Of a stretch of 64,000 nt of DNA, positions 23,567 to 33,898 are shown one piece after another. The translations under genes and the position numbers were made by a program. This stretch comes from Eucommia ulmoides (Eukaryota > Streptophyta > Magnoliopsida > Garryales > Eucommiaceae). Every line of letters starts with the position of its first letter. Position 1 is the first letter of the stretch. The DNA lies in contig CM028336.1 of assembly GCA_016647705.1 (NCBI GenBank), positions 14,640,880-14,704,879 of the forward strand, given 5' to 3'. The notes under the pieces are model-generated. The model ran no database searches. It had not been told where the DNA came from and was given only the letters and a program-made list of their open reading frames with translations.

Positions 23567-24573
23567 GAGAATCAAATGTTTTTGGTGAGAACATTAATTA
23601 AATAAAAGATCGATCTCGGCTCAGATTTTGACTTTAGATTTCAAGTAGAATATCTAACTCTTCTAACATTTTTATTTAATCTCTCTCTCTCTCTCTTGAG
23701 TATGTGATTCATGCTAAGTTGTTGTTAAATTTTAACTGTTAGTTTTCATAAAACATTTAGGGATATTATGTGAAAATTATGAGAGACACACGTTTATATG
23801 TTTATTTGTGGTTTGATTAAATGTACGTATTGGAGAGGTTAAAATTCTACTGAGCGTTAACTCACAACCCCACAGTGTTGATTGTAGGGCCGATGAGAGC
23901 GAGACGAAGACGGGAATTTTAGTAGAATTTCTATTTAAAATTGTAATAGTTGTATTTATTATTCACCGTTGTAAATTCGATTCAATAAATCGATAAATTA
24001 TAAATTCGATAATTATAATTATCGTCGTCGTATTATAAATTATAATATTTTTATAAAACAAAATATTTGATTATTTGTCGCTCGTCGGATTGTAAAAATT
24101 ATAGGATTTTATGGAATAAATATTCGGTCAAAATTGTGGTTATTATTAGAAGTTGTATGTTGAATTCGAAATCATTAGCCTAAATTGTGTAAAATTACTT
24201 ATCTACTTATTGCATATATTAAACAAATTGATGATAGTCTATTACAACAACTACATTTATATGATTTTGACAATGTCTATTGGTAATTTTACTTTAAAGG
24301 TTGTAATTAATAAATTTATAAATGATATTTTCCTTGATTTATGCTATTGACATATAAATGTCAATTAAATTTAAGAAAAAAAAGTACAATTTAGACCCTC
24401 TAACTATTGACACATTTTTAAGTGGTCTCTTTAAGTTTCAACGTTTCATTTCAAACCCTCTACGTATCATAAAATTCGTCCCTCCATTAGAGATTCCGTT
24501 AAAATTAACAGAATCTCAGGAACAAAATGGTCTTTTCACGTTTTTTAAATTTTTTAATCATTTTTAATTAATT

Positions 24574-24621
<48 letters not shown>

Positions 24622-25198
24622 TCCTCCCCTTTCTCTTTCTATCTCTCTCTCTCTCCTGCCACCTCCCTCTCCCTCCCACCCCACTCCCGTAACAGGGGGT
24701 GGGGTGGGAGGGAGAGAGGGGAAGGGGAGGAAGAGGGAGAGGGAGGTGGCGGGGAGAGGGAAGGAGGGAGAGGGAGGTGGCGGGAGAGAGAGAGAGAAAA
24801 AAAAATTAATTAAAAATGATTAAAAAATTTAAAAAACTTGAAAAGACCATTTTGCCCCTCAATTCCGTCAGTTTTAATTGATTTTCTAACAGAATGACGA
24901 ATTTGAAACGTTATGATACGTAGAGGGTTTGAAATGAAACGTTTAAACTTAGAGGGACCACTTAGAAATGTGTCAATAGTTAGAGAGTCTAAATTGTATT
25001 TTTCCCTAAATTTAACGGAAATTTAACGATTGTATTGAAAAATTTAAATCGATGTATTTTTGTATTAAATATAATTGGTCGCTGTAGTGTTGTTAAATTT
25101 CTTGGAGTTTACGAGTAATAAATATTGATCGTTCGGTTTTAGCGGAATTTCTCCTTGAGAGAAACCGTGTGACGACCCTGGGAAACCAGGTCATTACA
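23567..25198 (+). repeat. 5'-truncated LTR of a Del/Tekay-like Gypsy element (contains a MITE)
   Basis: The 3' part of this LTR matches by eye the Del-like LTRs at 45446-46517, 47823-49473 and 51109-52067: shared words include TTTCAAGTAGAAT, ACTCACAACCCCACAG, AGGGCCGATGAGAGCGA and the end GAAACCGTGTGACGACCC. It ends GGTCATTACA and is followed at once by a Met-tRNA-type primer site, so it was a 5' LTR. Its own start is missing. Bases 24375-25006 are a separate inserted MITE. Confidence 0.75.
24375..25006. mobile_element. Mutator-type MITE with about 200-bp inverted repeats and a 9-bp target duplication
   Basis: TAAATTTAA flanks both ends (24366-24374 and 25007-25015). The arms, about 24375-24572 and 24803-25006, are inverted copies of each other: both contain TACAATTTAGACYCTCTAAC and TTTCATTTCAAACCCTCTACG. 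The centre has a TA microsatellite and a pyrimidine/purine palindrome around 24655-24785 that could fold into a hairpin. The element is 632 bp with no ORF. Long arms plus a 9-bp duplication fit Mutator-like MITEs. Confidence 0.85.
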
Positions 25199-25200
25199 GG

Positions 25201-25212
25201 TGATATCAGAGC
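25201..25212 (+). promoter_or_regulatory. Primer-binding site of the Del-like remnant
   Basis: TGATATCAGAGC follows the LTR end after two bases. It differs at one base from TGGTATCAGAGC, the complement of the initiator Met-tRNA 3' end, which is the usual primer site in this lineage. Confidence 0.75.
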
Positions 25213-25869
25213 GAGTTTGTGACTACTCTAGGTTTGGTTTATGGTACCCTTTACTGTGATACTGTAAAAAAAATAAAATGAACTGATGCTTTTGGTTTCA
25301 CCATTATCCGAGAATTATCTTCTTAGTTCATTTGTTGGTTCTTCCTACAAATTTCTGAATAGTAAAGTTAATTTATCTCTTGCGGCTACAATATTAGCAA
25401 TCTTGCAAATTCATTAATTTCTTGCTCCGTTTGTCGATATTTTGATGTGGAAACATTTTAATTTTATCATTCCTGATTATTATTTAGCTTCATCCGTGCA
25501 CAGATCTTTGGCCTTTTATGAGTTTTCAAATTATAAATAGATCCTTTTATTTCTTATTGATTTACATTACAGTTTTGGATGAGAAAATGTGTCATTTCTT
25601 ATCTAGTCTAGTTGAATGTTATCAAAATGGCGACTTCTCTTTCTTAGTTTTTCCAATGGCGGTCTGTTAGTTGCACGTTGAATGGAGATGTCAGCACTTA
25701 GAAGCCGAATATGACCCTGGAGAGAATATTTCTTTGGCTACTACAGTTACCGTTTGCCTGACAACTAGGCCGATCTTCCACCCCGCACCTGCCAACACCT
25801 AGTCACCCACCCAGTAGCTAATGCCACTACTGGTCCATAATAAACATAACCAGAATCCTAACATAGGAA
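25213..25869 (+). other. Noncoding remnant of the Del-like internal region
   Basis: This segment lies between the primer site and a small LTR end fragment. A frame beginning ATGGCGACTTC at 25627 is quickly interrupted; nothing could be assigned confidently to gag or pol. The rest of the element appears deleted. Confidence 0.4.
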
Positions 25870-25935
25870 ATTCTTAATGTTAATTTCTCCAAAGGGAGAA
25901 ACCGCGTGGCGGCCCTAAGAAACCGAGCCGTTACA
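25870..25935 (+). repeat. Last about 66 bp of a Del-like LTR
   Basis: The segment AAAGGGAGAAACCGCGTGGC...GAGCCGTTACA is a close match to the end of the LTR at 25140-25198. It is probably what remains of the 3' LTR of the same element. TA-rich microsatellite follows. Confidence 0.65.
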
Positions 25936-26004
25936 TGGGTTATCTATATCTATATCTATATATCTATCTATATATATATATGTGTGTGTATATTTTTATT
26001 TTTT

Positions 26005-27896
26005 TCAAAAAAATAACTCAAACCCGGGGTCCCGGTTTGTGCTGAAAAACCAAAGAAACCTGAGGTTAAAAATCCCAGGTTTTGGCATCATTTTTCGACA
26101 AATGAAGTGGTGTGTTCTATGCTAGAGAAGTTAGAGAGAGAGAGAGAGAGAGAGAGAGTTCATTTGTGTGTGTGAGGGAGAGAGGCCAAATTTGTGACCG
26201 AGATAGAGAGAGAGAGTTACATGTGTGTGAGACAGAGGGAAGAAGTAGTTAGTAATTGTGTGTGAGAGATAAAGACTTTGAGTTGAGAAAGAGAGATGGA
26301 GCTACATTTTATAGAGGAGAGTTTCGTAAATTACACTTATAATCCCTTTACCTTATTGTAGATTTTTTTTAAATGCATTATGTAGTTTATTCTATTTTAA
26401 TTTTAAATTTAATATAAATCTCTTAATTATATTTTATCTTGTATTTTAATTCAATAGTCAATATTTTTTTTATATCTTTAATCAAATACTTGTAATTAAG
26501 ATTTGTATCATCGGCCACTAGTGTCACCTACTTCCTCCCATCGCCAAATTTTTTTTAGTTACATGTAACTATTTTTTAAAAAAATATATTTTTAGTTATA
26601 TTTTAATATATTTTTCAGTTAAAACAAAAAAATTAATTGAATTTGACGAAAAAAATATATTAAAAAAATATTAGTGAGAAAATATTCAAAAATAATCATA
26701 AAGTTTAGGTGTTAAAATGTAATTTTTTTTCATCAAATTTCCTTTTCCACGAGGAGAGAGCACTAAACAAACTTTTCATCTAATTTTTAAAAAATATTTA
26801 TGATAAAAAAATAAATAAATCAAAATTAAAATAAAAGGACAAATTTGTCTATTTTATAAAAATTAAAAAAAAAAATTATTTCATGCATATTCAGTTAATT
26901 TAAATGAAAAAAATAGTTTTAACTTTGTTCAAAGGTACAAATAGGTAAAGTGGATTATTTTAAAGTAAAAGAGAATAAAGTGATAATTAAATAAAGTAAT
27001 GAGGAGATAAAATATAATTTACTCATTGCAACTTTGTTTAGTGCTCCTTCCCTCTCCTCGTGGAAAAGGAAATTTGATGGGAAAATTGCATTTTTTACCC
27101 CTAAACATTTTGACTTCTTTTGAATACTTTCTCCGTAAATTGGCTTGAGTAAATTGCCTTTTATCCGTTCATTACTTTGTCTAATTATTACTTTATTCTC
27201 TTTCACTTTAAAACGATGTATTTTACCTATTTTTACTTTTGAACAAAATTAAAATTATTTTTTAATTTAAATTAACTGAAAATGCATGAAATTAATATTG
27301 TTATTTTATTTTTTGATGGAATAGACAAAATTATTCATTTATTTTAATTTTGATTTAAATTTTTTTATCATAAATATTTTCAAAAAATTGGATGAAAATT
27401 TTATATATTACTTTCAAAAAATTGGATGGAATATTGACTATGAAACTAAAATACAAGATGAAATATAATTAAGAGATTTATATTAAATTTAAAATTAAAA
27501 TAGAATAAACTATAGAATACATTGAAAAAAAAAAAAAAAGACAAATATTCTACAATAAGATGAAGGGACTATAAGCGTAATTTAGTAAAGTCTCCTGTCT
27601 AAAATGTAGCTCTCTCCTTTTCAACTCAAAGTCTCTCTGTGGCACACAATTACCAATTACTTCTTTCCTCTTTCTCACACACATGTAACTCTCTCCCTTA
27701 CTATTTCTCTATCTCGGTCACAAACTTGGCTTTTCTTTCTCCCATACACAAACAAGCCCACTTTCCCTTTCTCTAACTTCTATAGCACAAAACACACCAC
27801 TTCGTTTGTTGAAAAAATTATGCATAAACCCCGGGTTTCTTTGATTTTTCAGCACAAACCCGAGGTTTACAACCCCGGGTTTGATTTTTTTTTTTA
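26005..27896. mobile_element. Compound inverted-repeat (foldback) element
   Basis: The outer arms, about 26005-26480 and 27430-27896, are inverted copies: both show CAAACCCGGGG, TTTGTGCTGAAAAA, GTGACCGAGATAGAGA, AGAGTTACATGTGTGTGAG and CTTTGAGTTGA. Two further segments inside, near 26676-27040 and 27041-27415, also occur as inverted copies around CCTTTTCCACGAGGAGAG. No coding sequence was recognised. No target duplication could be fixed because both sides are TA repeats. It could be a Mutator-type foldback element with a nested second element. Confidence 0.75.
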
Positions 27897-27928
27897 TTAT
27901 ATATATATATATATATATAGTGAAAGTG

Positions 27929-27963
27929 AACCATATACCTAGGGTTGTGAACCCTAGGTATAT
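27929..27963. other. Short perfect hairpin
   Basis: CCATATACCTAGGGTT, a GTG-type loop, and AACCCTAGGTATATGG form an exact inverted repeat with a 16-bp stem and 3-base loop just outside the foldback element. Function unknown. Confidence 0.7.
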
Positions 27964-28404
27964 GGAAGTTGCATTTTTTTATACTCGGGGTTGGTGAGGG
28001 TTGTGCAATAAAGATGGAAAACATCATTTTTCAAAAAATAAGTTTTAAAAAACTAATTTTTTTGTAAACAACTTCAATTTCGGTCCCCAAGTGACAATTT
28101 TAAGAAATGGTTTATTTTATAGAAGGTTTTATTTTGACTCCAAAACTTTATTATTTCTCAAAATTCATCAAATTAACAATCAATTTCACTTCGTTTTTTC
28201 AAATTGGGAATTCCAATAAAAAAATGGATATTTTAATTTCATTCTTTTCAAACTAATTTGAGAAAAATCATAAAAATTGCATTTTAATTAGAGTTTTTTA
28301 TTAAATAGTCCCTTATAGAGAGATCAGTTAGAGTAAAACCCTTTTCACAAGACCGTTTAGGACTCAGACCATCCCGTACGATGGGTTTAGATTTCAGTCC
28401 TCCG
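27964..28404. other. AT-rich flank and likely left end region of the MULE
   Basis: No gene was recognised before the first transposase exon. The MULE border must lie in this stretch or slightly left of it. The right flank does not contain a clear inverted copy of it, so no terminal inverted repeat could be defined. Confidence 0.4.
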
Positions 28405-28685
28405 ATGAAGACAAGGCGAACGGCAATGGACGATAATACCCCTATTCACACCGACGAGCCAAATGGACGAATCGTTTTGGTTATGGTAAGCGACAAAACA
28501 GAGATTTTCATACGCTGATTCAAATACATGTACGACATTCCTTATACAGGCGCGGATTTTCAAAAACATTCGATTCAAAATTGTAGGCGTTGCAGAACCG
28601 ATACGAGGTGAACATTTTGAAACGACGGCGACGGCGGCTATATCACGCGACGGCGACTATATCACTGTGTCTAAAGGCGAAACAG

Positions 28686-30012
28686 GTCAGTTACTCGATT
28701 GTATTCATTGAAAAGTTATATAGTCGCGTTTAATATCGTTTTTTGGGTTTTTCGGAGTTGTTACAACGTTTTCGAAGTTGGATGTTCGAGTTTGGCGATG
28801 AACGAATGCCCATTTGTGAATAATGTACACTCCTGAGGAAACGTAAGCAGCACGTTAACGTTAATGCACTGGGGGTTTATTTTGTACATCACGACGTAAT
28901 AACAATGTCAATATAAGCAAACACAGTCAGGGTGTTTAATATCGTTTTTCGGGTTTTTCGGTGTTGTTACAATGTTTTTGGAAGTTGGATGTTCGATGGG
29001 TGGCGATGAATGAATGCCATTCGTGAGGAATATACGCTACGAGATAACGTGAGCAATGCGTTAACGTTAACGTACTTCCGGTTTTTGTGTGTATGACAAC
29101 GTAAGAACAATGTGGATACAATCAAACACAGTTAGAAAATGGGTGTACATGGTAAACTTAACTAACTCACAGTTTTTCAGCTTTTTTCTGAAAAGTAAGA
29201 TGCTCCAAGATACAACGGTTATCGGGGTGTATTCAACGAAACGCTTTCAACGTAAACATGTTTTAACTGTAACTATTTTTTTTTTGCGTTAACGTTAACG
29301 TAATGATTGTACACTGTAAAGTTATTTAACTCACAGTTTTTTCAATTTTTTTCCAAAAAGTAAGATGCTACAAACTACAGAAGCACTCGTTTTGTATTCA
29401 ATAAACAATAAAACGGGTAACGTTAACAGGTTTTTAACAAGCTGCTATTTTTGCGTTAACGTTAACGTTAAATGCATTACCTAAAAAATGCATTAACGTT
29501 TACGAATCAGTGTAGTGTTGGATTACGTTAATGTTAACACATTAAGTAATGCATTTAACGGTGACGCATTAAGTTAATGCATCAACGGTGACGGTTTACA
29601 ATGGTCAAACCACGAAACCTGATTTTGTGGATGTATTTTTTTTTATTCCCAAAATTTTTGCGTTAACGTTAACGCATGAAGTAATGCATTAACGTTTACG
29701 CAATCAGTATAGTGCTGGATTGCGTTAACGTTAACGCATTTAGATAATGTATTTAACGGTGATGCATTAAGTTATCTAGACTGTTTTTTTCCCGCACAAT
29801 TACGCATTTTAAGTTTATGTGTTAACGGTTACGCAATTAATCTAACTGCTGGACCAGAGTAACGCAGTGTTAACGTTAATGTAACCCCTGTTTTTACAAG
29901 TCAATTTGATTGCGTTAACGTTTACGCATTTACTAGTAAGCGCGGTTACAGATTAATGTTTATCTACTGTTTTTTTCTTCCACTTTAGGTTTGCATCTGT
30001 CTGATCTTGCAG
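28686..30012 (+). repeat. Transposase intron 2: tandem duplications carrying the TTAACGTTAA motif
   Basis: The 1327-bp intron contains a two-copy tandem repeat of about 206 bp (28731-28936 and 28937-29141, starting TAATATCGTTTTT) and a second of about 165 bp (about 29145-29309 and 29310-29475, with ACTCACAGTTTTT and AAAAGTAAGATGCT). Each unit has a TTAACGTTAA copy at about the same place. Further copies and near-matches continue to 29930. Introns this long and repetitive are unusual for a transposase gene. Confidence 0.8.
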
Positions 30013-31128
30013 ATTTACTCGGGGGGTCAATGGCTACACACATATTTTTTATGTGCAAGTTTGATGGTTACTCGTTGGGCGTCAAGGTGGATGATGATTT
30101 CACGCAAGCGGTGCTTATTCAAAATGTGTTGTCGTGGTAGGACGTGTTGAGGGATGTTTCGTTCGAGATGTTTTATTCCATACCAGGGCATGACAGGTGC
30201 CTAATATCGTGTCAGGATGACGTAGAGGTAATGGTTAGCCTTGCACGAGCAATGAAGCTTGAATATGTCGGGGTGGAGATAAAGGTACGCGGCAGAGGTA
30301 GCGGACCAAGCGGCAGTCGGGACAGGATGTTATTTGAATATCTAACGGGACAGGGGGAGCGGGATTGCATGGACGGGGAGGACGACATGTTGTCCGTTTT
30401 CTGCCCATTGCCTAAAAAGGCATTATTGTCCGATCATTGGGCTGAAGGTCTTAAAGAAGCCGGGCAGATTTTTAAGGGTGGAATATCGGAATTTAGAGAA
30501 TCACTGAGGAAATATGCTGTACAAATGGGTTTCACATTTCAGTACATAAAGAACGACAAGAAGAGGGTGACAGCTGAATGTTCGCTCAAGGAGGAGAGGG
30601 ATTGCAAATAGAGAGTGCATGACAGGCTAGACGAAATGAATGGGTTTTTTTACATTTGGGAGTTCCAGAGAAATCATAGTTGCGGCGCTGCTTATAGGAC
30701 AGCGAGGAATGAGAAGATGAACTGTAGCGTTGTGAAGTCATGTCTTTTAGACTTAGTTCGGAATACCCCGTCAACTCGCCCAATTGACGTTGTTCACACG
30801 TTCAAGAACAACTATGGGATTGAGATCCCATATCACATTGCATGGAATGGCGTGGAAAAAGCTCGGGATGATTTGTACGGCGACCACGAATCGTCTTATG
30901 ATCAATTGTGCTGGTACTTGGATGCATGCAGGCAGACGAATCCAGGCAGCCACCTGGCGTTGGATTATGATAAAGAAACTAGGCATTTCAAGAGACTGTT
31001 TGTATCGTTCTATGTGACTGCGCACGGGTTCAAATACTGCAGGCCGATGCTGTTTCTAGACGGGACATTTCTGGGGGGTAGATACAAGGGGTGTTTGTTG
31101 GCGGCCAGCGCAAATGATGGAAACAATG

Positions 31129-31443
31129 GTAAATTGGTTGATTACTTATTACATAAACGCAATAACACTTATCGTTAACACATTAGATGCAATTAACGCT
31201 TTCCTTTTTTTTTTTTTACATTTTTTTTAACAGTCTTTGCGAGGGGGTGTGGGGGGTGGGGGATGTGTGTGTTTCTGATGAGACAAGCTGATCATGTTTG
31301 GGGATGAGTAATGGAATTTTTTTGCAACGTTAACGTTAATGCGTTAACGTTAATGAGTTAACGTTAACGCATTAAACGGCTGTGTATACAATATTTTTTT
31401 TCATTGCGTGATGATATGTTTTGTGTTTTTCGTAAATGGACAG
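31129..31443 (+). other. Transposase intron 3
   Basis: The 315-bp intron begins GTAAATTGG and ends ATGGACAG, splitting the codon for Gly in NNG-LFPVAF, a place where the family sequence is otherwise continuous. It has three adjacent TTAACGTTAA copies at about 31327-31372. Confidence 0.75.
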
Positions 31444-32481
31444 GTCTTTTCCCGGTTGCATTCGCTGTTGTTGATGCAGAGAACGATGACAACTGGTATT
31501 GGTTCATGACCAATTTAGAAAAAATTGTGGCGAAAGAACGTGTGCTAACCTTCATTTCTGATCGACATAGTGGCATTCTTGAAGGGGTCCGGAAGATGTT
31601 CCCAGATTGTTTTCATTCTTATTGCTTGAACCACCTGAAGAACAATATGAGAGACAAATTAGCGGGTTTGAAACAAGCGTGGAAGGAGAAGCTCGTGCAC
31701 AAATATTCGATGATGGCATATGCGACGACGCTTGACAAATACTACCAGCTGAGGGAAGAATTAAGAACAGAAGGTATGGGACGAGTAGAGAATTTCCTAG
31801 AGGATGTGCCGCCAGACAACTTATGCAATATGTTTTTCAAAGGCAAAAGATATGGGGAGATGTCATCCAACCTAGCGGAGTCATTCAACGCATGGATTCG
31901 TGATTACCGGCACCTGCCGATCATATTAATGGTCGACAAGATTAGGTGCAAGGTAATGAACCAGTTGTCAGTGAGATGTGCCGAATCACTCCAGATGACG
32001 GGTTTCCTATGCCCAGTACGCGACAAAATATTGTCGCGGATGATAAGTGACGGGCAGACGTGGAATGTTGTTGAGTGCGGCAACAATGTATATGAAGTGC
32101 ACTCGATCCCATCTGTTCTGGTTGATGTGGATAAAAAAAAGTGCTCCTGCTTCGGGTGGCAGGAAAACGGGTTCCCGTGTGTTCATGCTTGTGCGGCGAT
32201 ACAAAAAAAACGGCCAGAATATACATTCATCCGATGAGTCATTTTTCTTGGTGGAATATTACCGAATGACCTACTCGGAAGGTATATATGGTGTACCCAC
32301 CTTCGAGAAATCGGAATGGAATGCATCGGAAGCTGTAATTATCCCGCCGATCACAAAAAAACAACCAGGTCGACCGCGGAAGAAACGCATCCCATCAAGG
32401 GGTGAGATCCCAGAAATAAGATGTGGTAGATGCAAAAAGAATGGGCACCACAACAGGAAGACATGCACTGCTTCAATTTAA

Positions 32482-33670
32482 AGCACAGAGTAATCAAATA
32501 TTCCCTTTTATGTAGTTTTGACACAGCAACACTTTATGTGTTTAATGTCAGTGGGGGGTGGAACCTCGTTTTTTTACATGATGTTTTTGTTTTGCGTAAA
32601 CAGGTAACGAACACACACAAACTTTTTTTTGTGTTTACGTCAACGCAAGTATGATTCGCACATTTTAATGTTCAACGCTTTCATAATTTTTTTGTATATA
32701 TTTAATCGCATTAACGTTAACGCATTTACAAGACCCACCTCAACTAATCGCCCATGGTTAAATGCCTTTTTTTTGTAACCAACCAGTTAAGAGCAATCAC
32801 AGTTTGCATTAACGTTAACGCGAACGCATTTTACAACCAAAAAACTCAAATAACTAATCGAGTAAACATTAACGGTTTTTTATTACAAACCAGCATAAGA
32901 GCGATACAACTACGTTAACGTTAACGTGAACGAATATTACAACAACTAATTGTGTTAACATTAACGCAGTAAGGAAACCATCACATGTAACTTATAACGC
33001 GTTAACATCACGACAAATACAACCCAGTAACAAAGTCAAACGTTAACGCAGTTCTTTAAAGTTCAGAAACAAAACAACTGCATTTGTTTTTGCGTTAACG
33101 TTAACGTGAACGAAAGTACAAATTGCATTAAAGTTAACGGATTAACAAACCAGCCCATTTAACATATTTGCGTTAACGTTAACGCAATTAAGATACAACT
33201 ACGTTAACGTTAATGCAATTTTTTTAAGCATTTAAGGTAATTTGCGTTAACGTTAACGCAATATTTTACAGACCTGAACAAATCAAAAAAAAATTGCGTT
33301 AACGTTAACTTGCAAACGTCAAAATTGTTCAGTATGACCAACAAACTAAACCAAATCTAAACATTAACTAAGCCCATTAACGTTAACGCGTTGGGTTACA
33401 GCCAGCGCATGTAAAATTACAAATTGCGTTAACAATTAACACAATTACAAACCCAACATCAAATTCAAAAGGCAAAACATTCAACGCAATAAATCAACGG
33501 ATGAAATAAGAGTTAATTACATTTTTGTTCGAGTCAACAATAACGCATTTGCACGTTAAAGCACTGATAAAACACACGCACCCACAATCGCAAAAAATGA
33601 ATAAATCAGGGGGATATATACATTTTCTCAGATTTTTGTTTCGTATCATTGATAAACTCCCCCCCACAGG
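32482..33670. other. Noncoding centre of the MULE between the convergent 3' ends
   Basis: About 1.2 kb without a recognisable gene. It holds about nine TTAACGTTAA copies, most extended to TGCGTTAACGTTAACGC, spaced roughly 30-150 bp apart between 32705 and 33390, plus many single-step variants. Polyadenylation signals for both genes are probably here, but none stands out. Confidence 0.6.
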
Positions 33671-33882
33671 TCAGGTTGTGCCCTGCTCTGGTTGGGTTGT
33701 TTCAACATCGACGCCCACCATGGGGACCCAACTGTAGTGCGGATGGTTGAGCAGAGCGTGTATTACGTCTCTCCGGACACCCCGTACATCTGCCACCGAT
33801 AGTTTTTTCGGGACGGGCATATTTGTAGCATATTGTTTCATAATGTACATAACAAAAATGCCGCAATCAGTCCTGCAAACCC

Positions 33883-33898
33883 GGGGGGGGGGGGGGGG
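33883..33898 (-). other. G16 run forming the polypyrimidine tract of the last intron
   Basis: On the minus strand this is a C16 run 10 bases before the acceptor TTTGCAG that precedes the exon with TDCGIF. A pure-C polypyrimidine tract is unusual, and homopolymers of this length are prone to length change. Confidence 0.7.

Larger units (their letters stand above)
28405..32481 (+). pseudogene. MuDR-type MULE transposase, four-exon model
   Basis: Exons: 28405-28485, 28550-28685, 30013-31128 and 31444-32481. All junctions are GT-AG and phases agree: ATG|GTAAGC, TATACAG|GCGCGG, AAACAG|GTCAGT, TTGCAG|ATTTAC, AATG|GTAAAT, GGACAG|GTCTTT. The protein has an N-terminal region of about 110 residues, a MuDR-type domain, then the MULE transposase core with Asp (MLFLDGTFLGGRYKG), Asp (LTFISDRHSG) and Glu (SSNLAESFNAWIRDY). 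A SWIM finger (CSCFGWQENGFPCVHACAA) and a CX2CX4HX5C knuckle (CGRCKKNGHHNRKTC) follow. Defects: TAG at 30138-30140 and 30609-30611, both at likely Trp codons, and a frameshift near 32200-32235, near an A8 run. It is therefore a recently decayed copy. Expected role: binding of the element's DNA and cut-and-paste transposition. Confidence 0.87.

Noticed and set aside
25201..25212. TGGTATCAGAGC-like words considered as tRNA gene fragments
   Set aside because: They sit directly after LTR ends in three elements (also 40476 and 51096) and are primer-binding sites; no cloverleaf surrounds them.
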